The position numbers were made by a program, and so were the translations under genes. DNA of 64,000 nt from an uncultured Microbacterium sp. (GTDB lineage Bacteria; Actinomycetota; Actinomycetes; Actinomycetales; Microbacteriaceae): NCBI GenBank assembly GCA_913774665.1, contig CAJYHN010000001.1, positions 227,664-291,663 on the forward strand, written 5' to 3'. Under the pieces are notes generated by a model that worked only from the letters and a program-made list of their open reading frames with translations, searched no databases and had not been told where the DNA came from. Below, in pieces: positions 29,346 through 38,477 of the stretch (position 1 is the stretch's first letter; each line of letters opens with the position of its first letter).

Positions 29346-30455
29346 TCAGACGCGCGGAAGCAGTTCGCGCGCGTCGTCCGAAGGCATCCCGGCGGCGACG
29401 AGCAGATCGACGGCCAGCGGGCGCAGCGCCGCGATGAGGTTGAGCTCGCCGACGCGCCCGTCCGGGAGAAGGGCCGCCGGATCGAGCCGCCGAGCGACCG
29501 CCCCGATCGCCTCGCGGGCGACGGGCTCGAGCGAGATGTCGTCGAGGCCGTCGCGGACGAGCCCCGCCCCTCGGGCCAGCTCGGCCAGGAGGTCGGCGGG
29601 AACGGGGCGGCTCTGGCCGTCGGCGCAGAGGTACGCGGCGCGCCGGGCCACCACGCGCAGATTCCGCGTCGTGAGGTCGAGGGCTCCGCGCACCCGCTCG
29701 TGGCGGTCGAGTTCTGTCCGCTGGCGGCGCAGGAACGGCGAGATGCGTGCGACCTCTCGACCGGATTCGAGCGACCCGCTCCACGCGTCGACGTAGGTCT
29801 GCAGCGAACGGGCACGCTCGAGACCGCGCTCCGCTCGAGCCCGGTCGCCCTTGCGCAGGGCCCGCACGATCGTGTTCATGGCCGCGTCCATCGCGTCGAA
29901 CAGCTCGTCGGCGTCGCGCAGCTCGGTGCGACGAAGAGTGCGCGGGATGAGCGCGGTCACGATCAGCGCCGCGACACCCCCGACCGCGCCGTCGACCAGG
30001 CGGAGGAACGGGACGCCCGAGACCAGGACGAGAGCGATGAGCGACTGCACCACCGCGGCGAGCGCGAACCCCGGCTGCGGGGAGAGGAAGCGCGCGACCA
30101 CGAGCGTGACCGTCATGGCGAGGGCGATCTGCCACCACCCCGCGCCCGCCACGATCAGCACGACCTCGGCGATCAGGATGCCGACCAGCATGCCCACGAC
30201 CGTCTCGGCCACCCGCCAGGGACGAGCGTCGCGGACGAGGCCCAGGCTCGACACCGTCACGGTCGCCGCCAGCAGCGGCACCGGATGCCCGAGGACGACG
30301 TGGGCGAACGCGAAGGCGGCCGTGGCGGCGACGACGATCTGGGCGATCGCGGGGAGCGACTCGCGGACGCGGGCGAAGCGACGACCCATCGTCGAGCGCC
30401 AGCGCGAACGGGCGACGACGACCCCGACGGTCGTCGAGGAGTCGTCGGTGCTCAT
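29346..30455 (-). CDS. FUSC-family membrane protein
   Basis: 369 residues: six hydrophobic helices in two groups (about 36-160) typical of the FUSC/aromatic-acid-exporter core, then a long cytoplasmic helical domain (about 185-369). Probable efflux protein of unknown substrate. Its ATG overlaps the ygfZ stop (ATGA), making it the last gene of the 32563-29346 run. Confidence 0.85.
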   Translation of the reverse strand: MSTDDSSTTVGVVVARSRWRSTMGRRFARVRESLPAIAQIVVAATAAFAFAHVVLGHPVPLLAATVTVSSLGLVRDARPWRVAETVVGMLVGILIAEVVLIVAGAGWWQIALAMTVTLVVARFLSPQPGFALAAVVQSLIALVLVSGVPFLRLVDGAVGGVAALIVTALIPRTLRRTELRDADELFDAMDAAMNTIVRALRKGDRARAERGLERARSLQTYVDAWSGSLESGREVARISPFLRRQRTELDRHERVRGALDLTTRNLRVVARRAAYLCADGQSRPVPADLLAELARGAGLVRDGLDDISLEPVAREAIGAVARRLDPAALLPDGRVGELNLIAALRPLAVDLLVAAGMPSDDARELLPRV

Positions 30456-31540
30456 TCCGCGGCGCGGCGACGCCCGAGGCGCGGCAAGCGGGGCACCGAG
30501 GCGGTGGCCCCGGCGTCGGCCGGAACGACCGTCTCGGGTGCGGCGGCGAGCGGGCCGTCAGGGGTGTCGACGACGAGGGGCTCGCCCTCGGGGGCGGTGC
30601 GCTTGACGAGGGCGAGGGCGATGGGGCCCTCCTCGTGGTGCACGGCGACCGAGGTGATGGCGCCGATCACGGTATCGCCCGCGCGGACGACGTCTCCGCG
30701 GGAGGGGAGGACGTTGTCGCTGCCGTCGAGCTGCAACGCCACGACGCGACGCGGCGGGTGACCGAGGTTGTGCACCTTGGCGACCGTCTCCTGGCCGCGG
30801 TAGCAGCCCTTCGACAGGTGCACCGCCGTGCGCAGCCAGTCCATTTCGTGCGGAAGGAGCCGCTCGTCGGCGTCGACGGACACCCGGGGACGCCACGCGG
30901 CCACCCGCAGCGCCTCGACGGCGTCGAGACCGGCCAGAGCCGTCTGCCCCGCCGCGGCGGAGGCGATCACGCGCTCGAACTCCGCGGCATCCACGATCGC
31001 TTCGGCCCAGTCGCGGTCGGCACCCGGGTGCGGATCGACACGCGCGTACGCCCAGCCGCCGGGAGAGACCTCGGGCCACGGATCGACCCAGACCGGCGCG
31101 ACGGTCGAGAGGTCGCTGACGGCCTCACGCGTGCCCCCGAGGACGAAGAGCTCGTCCGAACGATCCGTCACCTCGACGCGCAAACGGAACCGCATGCGCG
31201 TGAGCCATGTCGCGAGGGCCTCGGTATCGGAGGCGTCGACGAGGAGCCACGTGGTCTCTCCGTCGTCGACCACCGAGGCGGCGTGCTCGACGCGGCCCTG
31301 AGGGTCGAGGATGAGGAACTCGGTCGAGACCCCGGGCGCCAGGTGCGTGAGCGCCTGGGACGACAGGGAGTCGAGCCAGCTGCGGCGGTCCTCGCCCGAC
31401 ACCGTGATGACACGGCGGTCGCCGAGCGGGGCGAGGGCGGATCCGGATGCCAAGCGGCGCTGCTCCGCGACGGGAGCCCCGACGTGGCGGAGGCCCCGGT
31501 CGTCGACGACCGCGCCGGGGACGTCGGAGAACGAGGTCAT
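30452..31540 (-). CDS. ygfZ: YgfZ/GcvT-like folate-binding protein
   Basis: 362 residues, tetrahydrofolate-binding T-protein fold with the diagnostic KGCYRGQETVAKV motif. YgfZ supports assembly or repair of iron-sulfur clusters, including MiaB maturation. The start at ATG 31540 is two bases from the preceding stop; no further N-terminal sequence fits relatives. C-terminal tail is Arg-rich. Co-transcribed with the nitrobindin gene upstream and the FUSC gene downstream. Confidence 0.92.
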   Translation of the reverse strand: MTSFSDVPGAVVDDRGLRHVGAPVAEQRRLASGSALAPLGDRRVITVSGEDRRSWLDSLSSQALTHLAPGVSTEFLILDPQGRVEHAASVVDDGETTWLLVDASDTEALATWLTRMRFRLRVEVTDRSDELFVLGGTREAVSDLSTVAPVWVDPWPEVSPGGWAYARVDPHPGADRDWAEAIVDAAEFERVIASAAAGQTALAGLDAVEALRVAAWRPRVSVDADERLLPHEMDWLRTAVHLSKGCYRGQETVAKVHNLGHPPRRVVALQLDGSDNVLPSRGDVVRAGDTVIGAITSVAVHHEEGPIALALVKRTAPEGEPLVVDTPDGPLAAAPETVVPADAGATASVPRLPRLGRRRAAE

Positions 31541-31542
31541 GC

Positions 31543-32142
31543 TCACTCCGCCCGAGCCAGTCGAGCCGAGGCGTGAGAGCCGAGCTCGCGGCCGAGGGCG
31601 GCGATGTCCCAGGCCCACAACAGGTGGTTGTCGACCAGACCGTACAGACGAGTGGCCGCGGTGTAGGTCTTGGCTCCGGCCGTGCGCACGACGGCATCCG
31701 TCGCCAGATCGATGCGCGGGCCCTTCACCTGCCCGACGTAGAGCTCCAGGATGCCGTCGGCGTGCGCCAGGCTCACCTCGATGTCGAAGCCGCCGTCGGC
31801 GTTGCGCAGCGCTTCGACGTCGTCGGCCGTCCGGGTAACCGGAGCCGCGGTCGCCGGGAGCAGTCCCGGACCGGCATCGGCGTCGCCGACCGGCCGCGCG
31901 AGGCGCCAATAGCCGATCTCGGAGACGAGCGGACGTCGTTCTTCTCCGTCGAGAAGCCACGCGTCGGCGGAGTAGTTCAGGAACGCACCGCCGTCGTGGC
32001 TGAAGCTCACCCGGTGAGCGAACTCACCCGAGAAGGATCGGCCCTCGACCTCGTAGTCGATGACGCCGGTGCCTTCCCAGACGCCGACCAACCACGAGAG
32101 CGGGACGAGGTCGGCCGGAAGATCGGTCGGGATCTCGATCAC
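31543..32142 (-). CDS. Nitrobindin / FABP-like protein (DUF1794)
   Basis: 199 residues, ten-stranded beta-barrel. GVWEGTG near the N-terminus is the family's GxWxGxG motif. Nitrobindins bind ferric haem and isomerise peroxynitrite; the axial histidine lies in the C-terminal half in homologues and I could not confirm its position. GTG start, seven bases after the stop of the 37-residue membrane gene. A TTG-free, ygfZ-linked order fits actinobacteria. Confidence 0.88.
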   Translation of the reverse strand: MIEIPTDLPADLVPLSWLVGVWEGTGVIDYEVEGRSFSGEFAHRVSFSHDGGAFLNYSADAWLLDGEERRPLVSEIGYWRLARPVGDADAGPGLLPATAAPVTRTADDVEALRNADGGFDIEVSLAHADGILELYVGQVKGPRIDLATDAVVRTAGAKTYTAATRLYGLVDNHLLWAWDIAALGRELGSHASARLARAE

Positions 32143-32149
32143 GACGCGC

Positions 32150-32263
32150 TCAGCGCTGGCCGCGGTAGAGGTTCCAGATGACCGTCCCGGACACGAAGGC
32201 GATCGCCAGCGAGGCGAGGCCGAGAAGTCCCACGAAGAACGCTTCGAGCGCGAAAAGGTCCAT
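32150..32263 (-). CDS. 37-residue single-TM membrane protein
   Basis: Short gene: MDLFALEAFFVGLLGLASLA, then a hydrophobic stretch and NLYRGQR. One transmembrane helix with a basic C-terminal end (positive-inside). TAGGAT is exactly 12 to 7 bases before the ATG, the same leaderless arrangement as its neighbours, and the stop is seven bases from nitrobindin. The -10 hexamer begins with the TAG stop of the upstream gene. Function unknown. Confidence 0.65.
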   Translation of the reverse strand: MDLFALEAFFVGLLGLASLAIAFVSGTVIWNLYRGQR

Positions 32264-32272
32264 AGCCCGATC

Positions 32273-32563
32273 CTAGCCCGACACCAACGCGGCGAGACCG
32301 AACCCCGCCGTGATGATGCCGAGCACCACCATCGCGCCGACGCTGCTCAGCGCCATGCGCTGGATGAAGGCCTGCGAGCGGCCGTACCAGAGCTGCACGG
32401 CGAAGGCCACGATGACGCAGCCGCCCAGAGCCACGGTGATCCACTGCGCGCGCCAGGGCTCGGGGGCGAACAGACCGATGAGCACACCCGCCAGCGCGGC
32501 GAGCACCCAGACGGCGACGACCCCGCCGAAGGTGCGGCGCGGCGCGAGGTCGGGCGTGGACAT
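32273..32563 (-). CDS. Small membrane protein, hypothetical
   Basis: 96 residues, three TM helices (about 14-34, 39-58, 68-93). ATG at 32563 chosen because GATGAT lies 12 to 7 bases upstream; the open frame extends further without support. First gene of the minus-strand run through the FUSC gene. No family recognised. Confidence 0.65.
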   Translation of the reverse strand: MSTPDLAPRRTFGGVVAVWVLAALAGVLIGLFAPEPWRAQWITVALGGCVIVAFAVQLWYGRSQAFIQRMALSSVGAMVVLGIITAGFGLAALVSG

Positions 32564-32677
32564 GCCCCCATCATCACCCACGACCCCCCTGACGCGCACC
32601 TGCAGCGCCGGTGTCGAGGGGCTTCGCCCGTCACCCTAAGATGATCGGGTGCGCGGCACGCCGCACGGGAGGTCCTC

Positions 32678-33370
32678 TTGGCACAGCTTCTGGTACTCAG
32701 CTCCGCCCCGGGCGGCGGCGCGGCCCTGCCTGCGCTCGAACTGCTGAGCCACCGGGTGAGGCAGATCCCCGCCGAGGCCGCGCAGCTGGTGAACGCCCCC
32801 AGCGCCGACGTCATCTTCGTCGACGCGCGCTTCGACCTGGTCGGCGCGAAGTCGCTCAGCAAGATCCTGACGACCACCGGCGTCGAAGCGCCGCTGGTGC
32901 TGATCGTCACCGAGGGCGGCCTCACCGCCGTCTCCACCGACTGGGGCATCGACGACGTCGTCCTGGTCGGAGCCGGCCCCGCCGAGATCGACGCGCGTAT
33001 CCGACTCGCGATGGGTCGTCGCGCCGCCGATCAGGTCTCCACGCGCATCCAGACCTCGGGGATCACGATCGACGAGTCCTCGTATTCGGCGAAGGTGCAC
33101 GGCAAGCCCCTCGATCTCACCTACAAGGAGTTCCAGCTCCTGCATTTCTTCGCCACGCACCCCTCTCGGGTGTTCACGCGCGAACAGCTGCTCAGCGAGG
33201 TCTGGGGCTACGACTACTTCGGCGGCACCCGCACGGTCGACGTGCACGTGCGCCGTCTGCGCGCGAAGCTCGGCGATCTCGAGCAGCTCATCGGCACGGT
33301 GCGCAACGTCGGCTACCGGTTCAACGTCTACGAAGACGACGCCCCCGCCGCGGCATCCCCCTCCGCATAA
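32678..33370 (+). CDS. glnR: GlnR-type atypical response regulator
   Basis: 230 residues: receiver-like domain and winged helix (about 135-220) with [13 protein letters not shown] and [20 protein letters not shown]. As in Streptomyces GlnR, the acidic pocket is lost (LVLSSAPGG at the N-terminus) and only the D49 site remains, so it is not expected to be phosphorylated. GlnR controls nitrogen assimilation genes such as glnA and amtB. TTG start with GGGAGG seven bases upstream; TAAGAT at 32638 gives a short leader. Confidence 0.85.
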   Translation: MAQLLVLSSAPGGGAALPALELLSHRVRQIPAEAAQLVNAPSADVIFVDARFDLVGAKSLSKILTTTGVEAPLVLIVTEGGLTAVSTDWGIDDVVLVGAGPAEIDARIRLAMGRRAADQVSTRIQTSGITIDESSYSAKVHGKPLDLTYKEFQLLHFFATHPSRVFTREQLLSEVWGYDYFGGTRTVDVHVRRLRAKLGDLEQLIGTVRNVGYRFNVYEDDAPAAASPSA

Positions 33371-33387
33371 AGCCACACGCACCGCGT

Positions 33388-33409
33388 GTTCACTCGCGTG
33401 TCACCGACC
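33388..33409 (+). promoter_or_regulatory. PHO-box-like repeats before ppk
   Basis: GTTCACT at 33388 and TGTCACC at 33399, 11 bases apart. The -10 AATGAT (33415-33420) follows directly, so the repeats overlap the -35 region, as PHO boxes do in Streptomyces. Confidence 0.55.
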
Positions 33410-33426
33410 CCTGCAATGATGTGGGG

Positions 33427-35595
33427 ATGATGGAACACGACTCGCTGGATGCCGGTCTCGGCGATGCCGACGACGACGACTTCGACGAGGCCGTAGAGGC
33501 CGAGGACGACCAGCTTCCCGACCACCGCTACCTGGACCGCGAGATCAGCTGGCTGTCGTTCAATCAGCGCGTGCTCGAACTGGCCGAAGACCCCACGGTC
33601 CCCGTGCTCGAGCGTGCGAACTTCCTCGCGATCTTCGCCAGCAACCTCGACGAGTTCTTCATGGTGCGCGTCGCCGGCCTGAAGCGTCGCATCGTCACGG
33701 GCCTGGCCGTCCCGACCAACGTCGGCCGCGCCCCTCTCGACGTGCTCGCCGACATCTCGGCCGAGGCGCACCGCCTGCAGCTGCGCCACGCGGCCGCGTG
33801 GACCGAGAAGGTGCGCCCCGCCCTCGCCGACGCCGGCATCGAGGTCGTCACGTGGGACTCGCTCGACGCACCCACCGCCGAGCGGCTCACCGAATACTTC
33901 CAGCGCAACGTCTTCCCGGTGCTCATGCCGCTCGCCGTCGACCCCGCGCACCCGTTCCCGTACATCTCGGGCCTGTCGCTCAACCTCGCGATCCGCATCC
34001 GCAACGCCCGCACGGGCCGCCAGGAGTTCGCTCGCCTCAAGGTGCCCCCCATGCTCCCCCGCTTCGTCGAGATCGGCGGAGACGGGCCCGGCGTGCGTTA
34101 CCTGCCGCTCGAGGAGCTCATCTCGAACCACCTCGGCGACCTGTTCCCCGGGATGGAGGTCCTCGATCACCACGCGTTCCGCCTGACGCGCAACGAGGAC
34201 ATGACGATCGAAGAGGACGAGACCGAGAACCTCATCCAGGCGCTCGAGGCCGAGCTCCTGCGTCGTCGCTTCGGCCCGCCCATCCGCCTCGAGATCACCG
34301 AGGACATGGACGACGTGACCCGCTCGCTGCTGCTGAGCGAACTCGACATCACCGAGCAGGAGGTCTACCGGCTGCCCGGCGCCCTCGATCTGCGCGGCCT
34401 GTTCGACCTCTCCCGCATCGACCGGCCCGATCTGCGCTACCCGCCGCACGTGCCCAAGACGGCTCTGGCCTTCCAGCCGCCCGAGCAGAACGGCCGCGCC
34501 GACCTGTTCGGAGCGATCCGCAAGGGCGACGTGCTCGTGCACCACCCCTACGAGTCGTTCGCGACGAGCGTGCAGGCCTTCCTCGAGCAGGCCGCCCGCG
34601 ACCCGCACGTGCTCGCCATCAAGCAGACGCTGTACCGGACCTCGGGCGACAGCCCGATCGTGCAGGCCCTCATCGACGCGGCCGAGGCCGGCAAGCAGGT
34701 GCTCGCGCTCGTCGAGGTGAAGGCCCGCTTCGACGAGGCCAACAACATCGTCTGGGCCCGCAAGCTCGAGAAGGCCGGCGTCCACGTCGTCTACGGCCTC
34801 GTCGGCCTCAAGACCCACTGCAAGCTCGCCCTCGTCATCCGCGAAGAAGAGGGGCGCCTGCGCCACTACAGCCACGTCGGCACGGGCAACTACAACCCCA
34901 AGACGAGCCGCATCTACGAGGACTTCGGTCTGTTCACCGTCGACGACCAGGTCGGTCGCGACCTGACCCGTCTGTTCAACGAGCTCAGCGGGTACGCGAT
35001 CGAGAAGAAGTTCAAGCGTCTGCTCGTCGCGCCCCTGCACCTGCGCCGAGGGCTCCTCCGCCACATCGACAAGGAGCGCCGCAACGCTCTCGAGGGCAAG
35101 CCCTCGGGGGTGCGGATCAAGGTCAACTCGATGGTCGACGAAGAGATCATCGATGCCCTGTACCGCGCGAGCCAGGCGGGCGTGCCCGTCGAGGTGTGGG
35201 TGCGCGGCATCTGCTCGATCAAGCCCGGCGTCCCCGGGATGAGCGAGAACATCACGGTGCGCTCGATCCTCGGCCGCTACCTGGAGCACTCCCGCATCTT
35301 CACGTTCGAGAACGACGGCGACCCTCAGGTGTTCATCGGCAGCGCCGACATGATGCACCGCAACCTCGACCGCCGTGTCGAGGCGCTGGTCCGCGTGGTC
35401 GACCCCGTGCAGGTGCAAGAGCTCACGACCCTGTTCACCCTCGCGATGGACGACGGGACGAGCTCGTGGCACCTGGGGTCGGAGGGCGAGTGGACGCGGC
35501 ACAGCGTCGACGACGACGGGGCGCCGCTCATCGACCTGCAGGAGCACACGATGGCTCTCATCCAGCGCAAGCGTCGGGCCCGGACGGCGCGGTGA
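33427..35595 (+). CDS. ppk1: Polyphosphate kinase 1
   Basis: 722 residues, forms inorganic polyphosphate from ATP. N domain (about 25-130), head domain, and two PLD-like C domains; the autophosphorylated His lies in the [11 protein letters not shown] block, followed by [26 protein letters not shown] is exactly 12 to 7 bases before the ATG (a second ATG follows at once), so the mRNA is probably leaderless. Coupled by a GTGA overlap to the mutT1-type gene, the mycobacterial order. Confidence 0.97.
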   Translation: MMEHDSLDAGLGDADDDDFDEAVEAEDDQLPDHRYLDREISWLSFNQRVLELAEDPTVPVLERANFLAIFASNLDEFFMVRVAGLKRRIVTGLAVPTNVGRAPLDVLADISAEAHRLQLRHAAAWTEKVRPALADAGIEVVTWDSLDAPTAERLTEYFQRNVFPVLMPLAVDPAHPFPYISGLSLNLAIRIRNARTGRQEFARLKVPPMLPRFVEIGGDGPGVRYLPLEELISNHLGDLFPGMEVLDHHAFRLTRNEDMTIEEDETENLIQALEAELLRRRFGPPIRLEITEDMDDVTRSLLLSELDITEQEVYRLPGALDLRGLFDLSRIDRPDLRYPPHVPKTALAFQPPEQNGRADLFGAIRKGDVLVHHPYESFATSVQAFLEQAARDPHVLAIKQTLYRTSGDSPIVQALIDAAEAGKQVLALVEVKARFDEANNIVWARKLEKAGVHVVYGLVGLKTHCKLALVIREEEGRLRHYSHVGTGNYNPKTSRIYEDFGLFTVDDQVGRDLTRLFNELSGYAIEKKFKRLLVAPLHLRRGLLRHIDKERRNALEGKPSGVRIKVNSMVDEEIIDALYRASQAGVPVEVWVRGICSIKPGVPGMSENITVRSILGRYLEHSRIFTFENDGDPQVFIGSADMMHRNLDRRVEALVRVVDPVQVQELTTLFTLAMDDGTSSWHLGSEGEWTRHSVDDDGAPLIDLQEHTMALIQRKRRARTAR

Positions 35596-36542
35596 CGAAG
35601 GCCGAGACCGAGACCGCCGTCTACGCGGCCGGCGGTGTGGTGTGGCGGCAGGTCGAGGGAAAGCTCCGCATCCTGCTCATCCACCGCACGAAGTACCGGG
35701 ATCTGACCCTCCCGAAGGGCAAGGTCGATCCCGGCGAGACGCTCGCCGAGACCGCCGTGCGCGAGATCCGTGAAGAGACCGGCATCCGGGTCTCGCTGGG
35801 GGTGCCCGTCGGCGTCTCTCGATACCGGATGCCGAGCTCGCGCACCAAGATCGTGCACTACTGGGCGGCCGAGGCGACCGATGCCGCCGTGCGGAGTTCG
35901 ACGTTCGTGCCGAACAAAGAGGTCGCGGCGATCGAGTGGGTGAGCCTGAAGAAGGCCCGCAAGAACCTCAGCTACCCCGTCGACATCGAGATCCTCGACG
36001 AGTTCACGAGGATCGTCGAAGAGGGCGCCCTGCCCACCTTCCCGATCGTCGTGCTGCGCCACGGCAAGGCGCGGTCCCGCGAGGAGTGGGAGGGCTCCGA
36101 CAGCGCCCGTCCCCTGACCCCGCGCGGGCGCCGTCAGGCCGAGGCGATCGTCGGCCCCCTCCTCGCCTTCGGTGTGCGCCGGGTCTATTCGAGCCCCGCC
36201 GAGCGCTGTATCCGCACCGCCACTCCCCTCGCGCAGGCGCTCGGCCAGCGCGTCCACCTGACCGAAGCCGTCAGCCAGGACGCGTGGGAAGAGGGCCGCG
36301 CCGACGCACGGTCGCTCATCGGCGAGCGGGTGCGCGCGCGCAAGCCGATCGTCGTGTCGAGCCACCGACCCGTCCTCCCCGACATCCTGCACGAGCTCGC
36401 GCTCGCGACCGGAACGATGGGCGGCTCGTACCTCGGAAGCGCTTCGGCGCTGGAACCCGCGGCGTTCTCGGTCGTGCACATCCCCGTCGAGCACCCCGGC
36501 GCCGGCATCGTGGCCATCGAGACGCACGAACCGAAGGTGTGA
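35592..36542 (+). CDS. mutT1: MutT1-type Nudix hydrolase with histidine phosphatase domain
   Basis: 316 residues. Nudix domain (about 8-140) with an intact Nudix box (43-65: GKVDPGE...REIREETGI) and a C-terminal histidine phosphatase/SixA-like domain with RHG at 156-158. The mycobacterial homologue cleans 8-oxo-GTP/dGTP and diadenosine polyphosphates from the nucleotide pool. GTGA overlap with ppk and with the next gene gives a three-gene coupled operon. Confidence 0.94.
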   Translation: MTKAETETAVYAAGGVVWRQVEGKLRILLIHRTKYRDLTLPKGKVDPGETLAETAVREIREETGIRVSLGVPVGVSRYRMPSSRTKIVHYWAAEATDAAVRSSTFVPNKEVAAIEWVSLKKARKNLSYPVDIEILDEFTRIVEEGALPTFPIVVLRHGKARSREEWEGSDSARPLTPRGRRQAEAIVGPLLAFGVRRVYSSPAERCIRTATPLAQALGQRVHLTEAVSQDAWEEGRADARSLIGERVRARKPIVVSSHRPVLPDILHELALATGTMGGSYLGSASALEPAAFSVVHIPVEHPGAGIVAIETHEPKV

Positions 36543-37159
36543 CGCTTCCCCCCGGCATCCGTCTCGTCTGGCGCGAGGTCCCCGCGGGCTCCGCGCGCCG
36601 AGACGTGTCGCGGGCTCTGCTGGCCGAGCTCCTGCCGGGCGCTCGGTTCCGCTCACGCTGCCCCGCGTGCGGCGGGGACCACGGCCGCATCCGCGTGGAG
36701 GGGGCGGATGCCGCGGTCTCGGTGTCGTACGTCGACGGATGGGCCGTCGCGGTGGCGGCGCGGGGTCACGAACGCGTCGGGCTGGACGCGGTGCCCGTCG
36801 ATGCGCGGGGTCTGGAGCGGGTGCTTCCGCGGCTCGTGCCCGGAGGGGCGGGCGATCTCGAATCGCGCACTCCGGGAGCGGGAGCGGATGCCGGCGGGTC
36901 GAGCGCCGCGCCCGCTCGCGCGTGGGCGCGCGTCGAGGCCGTCCTGAAAGCCGACGGACGCGGGCTGACCGTCGATGCGCGACGGGTCGACGTCCAGGGG
37001 CACGGGGACACGTGGGAGGCTCGAATCCTCCCGTCCGCCTCAAGCGATCCGTCCCCCGCGGAGGGCCCCCCACGCGAATGGCGCGGGTGGGACCTCGATG
37101 GTCCGGCGGGCTTCGTTCTCGCGGTGGCGGTCCAGAGCGGGTCGGGCCTCTCCGCCTGA
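36539..37159 (+). CDS. 4'-phosphopantetheinyl transferase-like protein
   Basis: 206 residues. The superfamily's two core motifs are visible: VGLDAVPVDA (magnesium site) and WARVEAVLKADGRGL (the WxxKEA-like helix, here with Val for Lys). The enzyme would transfer phosphopantetheine from CoA to a carrier-protein serine. CPACGGDHGR near residue 40 could be a metal-binding loop. GTGA overlap with mutT1. The nearby Pls-like synthetase has a carrier domain that needs such activation, so it is the likely client (inference). Confidence 0.75.
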   Translation: MTLPPGIRLVWREVPAGSARRDVSRALLAELLPGARFRSRCPACGGDHGRIRVEGADAAVSVSYVDGWAVAVAARGHERVGLDAVPVDARGLERVLPRLVPGGAGDLESRTPGAGADAGGSSAAPARAWARVEAVLKADGRGLTVDARRVDVQGHGDTWEARILPSASSDPSPAEGPPREWRGWDLDGPAGFVLAVAVQSGSGLSA

Positions 37160-37178
37160 CGGCGACGCGGGCCGGACG

Positions 37179-38477
37179 TCAGGGTCGCGCGGGCAACGCC
37201 ACGTCGTCGATCCACCGCGACAGCACCGCTGCGGCATCCGGTCCCCCGGCGCTTTCGACCGCGGCGCGGAAATCGTCCGTGGTGACGAGGGCATGGCGGT
37301 GGTCCGTCGTCCACGTCCGCAGGAGATCGAAGAACGCCTCGTCGCCGAGGGTGCACCGCAGCGCGTGCAGCGTCAGGGCGCCGCGCTTGTAGACCCGGTC
37401 GTCGAACATGTCATCGGGCCCGGGATCGACCAGCAGGAGGTCGCGCGGCTTGGCGGCGAGTCGCGCGTAGTGGTCCGCGACGCACGATTCGACGGAGGCC
37501 CCGCCCGAGGTCTCCGACCACAGCCACTCCGCGTAGCAGGCGAAGCCCTCGTTCAGCCAGATGTCGCTCCACCGGGCGATCCCCACGCTGTTGCCGAACC
37601 ACTGATGTGCCAGCTCGTGCGCCACCAGTCGCTGCGCCGCGGGAACGAGGTGGTTCATCCCGAACACCGCGAGCCCCTGCGCCTCGAGGGGAATCTCGAG
37701 CTCGTCGGCGGTCACCACGAGGGTGCACGCTTCTTGCGGGTACGGCCCGAAGAAGCGGTCGAAGGCCCGCAGCATGTCGGGCACCGTCGCGAAGGCGCGG
37801 TCGACCGCGGCGGTGAGGGCCGGAGGGGCGGTCACGGTCACGGCGGGCACCAGGGCCTCTCCGGTGCCCTCGAGCTGACGCGTGCGGTACCGACCGACGT
37901 GCACGGCCGCCAAGTACGTCGCCGTGGGGACGTCGGAGACGAACGTCGTTGTCGTCCGCCCACCTCGGCGCGTGCGGGGGCCTGCGACGCCGGTGGCGGC
38001 GGCCACGTAGCCGTCGTCGACCGTGATCTCGAGGCGCATGCGCGCCCTGTTGTCGGGGCGGTCGTTGCACGGGAACCAGGTCGGTGCGCCGATGGGCTGC
38101 CCCGCGACCAGAGCGCCGTCGGTCAGCTCCTCCCAGCCGACGGTCCCCCACCGCGACCGGCGGGGAGCGGGCGCGCCCGCGTAGGTCACCTCGACCTCGA
38201 AGCGGTCCCCGGGAGCGAGGGCCTGCGGGGGCGTCACCCGCAGGATCCGCGGCCCCGCCGAGAAGCGTGCGTTGACCCCGTCGACACGCACGCGCGAGGT
38301 GCGAAGACCGACGAGGTCGATCGCGAACGACGACACGGACTCGCGCGCGACCGCGACGATCGTCGCGACGCCGTCGAGGCGGTTGGTGCGGACGCGGTAG
38401 CCGATCGCGAGGTCGTACGACTCGACGTCGTAGGAGAGATCGCCGCTCTGCGGGGCGTAGGAGTCGGCCACGCTCAC
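37179..38477 (-). CDS. M1-family zinc metallopeptidase (aminopeptidase N-like)
   Basis: 432 residues: N-terminal beta-saddle domain and a thermolysin-like catalytic domain with zinc motif HELAHQWFGN and the downstream Glu in NEGFACYAEW. The exopeptidase GAMEN loop reads GMNHL. No C-terminal ERAP-like helical domain, so this is the short M1 form; no signal peptide. The start overlaps the synthetase stop (GTGA). In epsilon-poly-lysine producers a zinc peptidase that degrades the polymer has been reported; a similar self-protection or turnover role here is inference. Confidence 0.9.
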   Translation of the reverse strand: MSVADSYAPQSGDLSYDVESYDLAIGYRVRTNRLDGVATIVAVARESVSSFAIDLVGLRTSRVRVDGVNARFSAGPRILRVTPPQALAPGDRFEVEVTYAGAPAPRRSRWGTVGWEELTDGALVAGQPIGAPTWFPCNDRPDNRARMRLEITVDDGYVAAATGVAGPRTRRGGRTTTTFVSDVPTATYLAAVHVGRYRTRQLEGTGEALVPAVTVTAPPALTAAVDRAFATVPDMLRAFDRFFGPYPQEACTLVVTADELEIPLEAQGLAVFGMNHLVPAAQRLVAHELAHQWFGNSVGIARWSDIWLNEGFACYAEWLWSETSGGASVESCVADHYARLAAKPRDLLLVDPGPDDMFDDRVYKRGALTLHALRCTLGDEAFFDLLRTWTTDHRHALVTTDDFRAAVESAGGPDAAAVLSRWIDDVALPARP

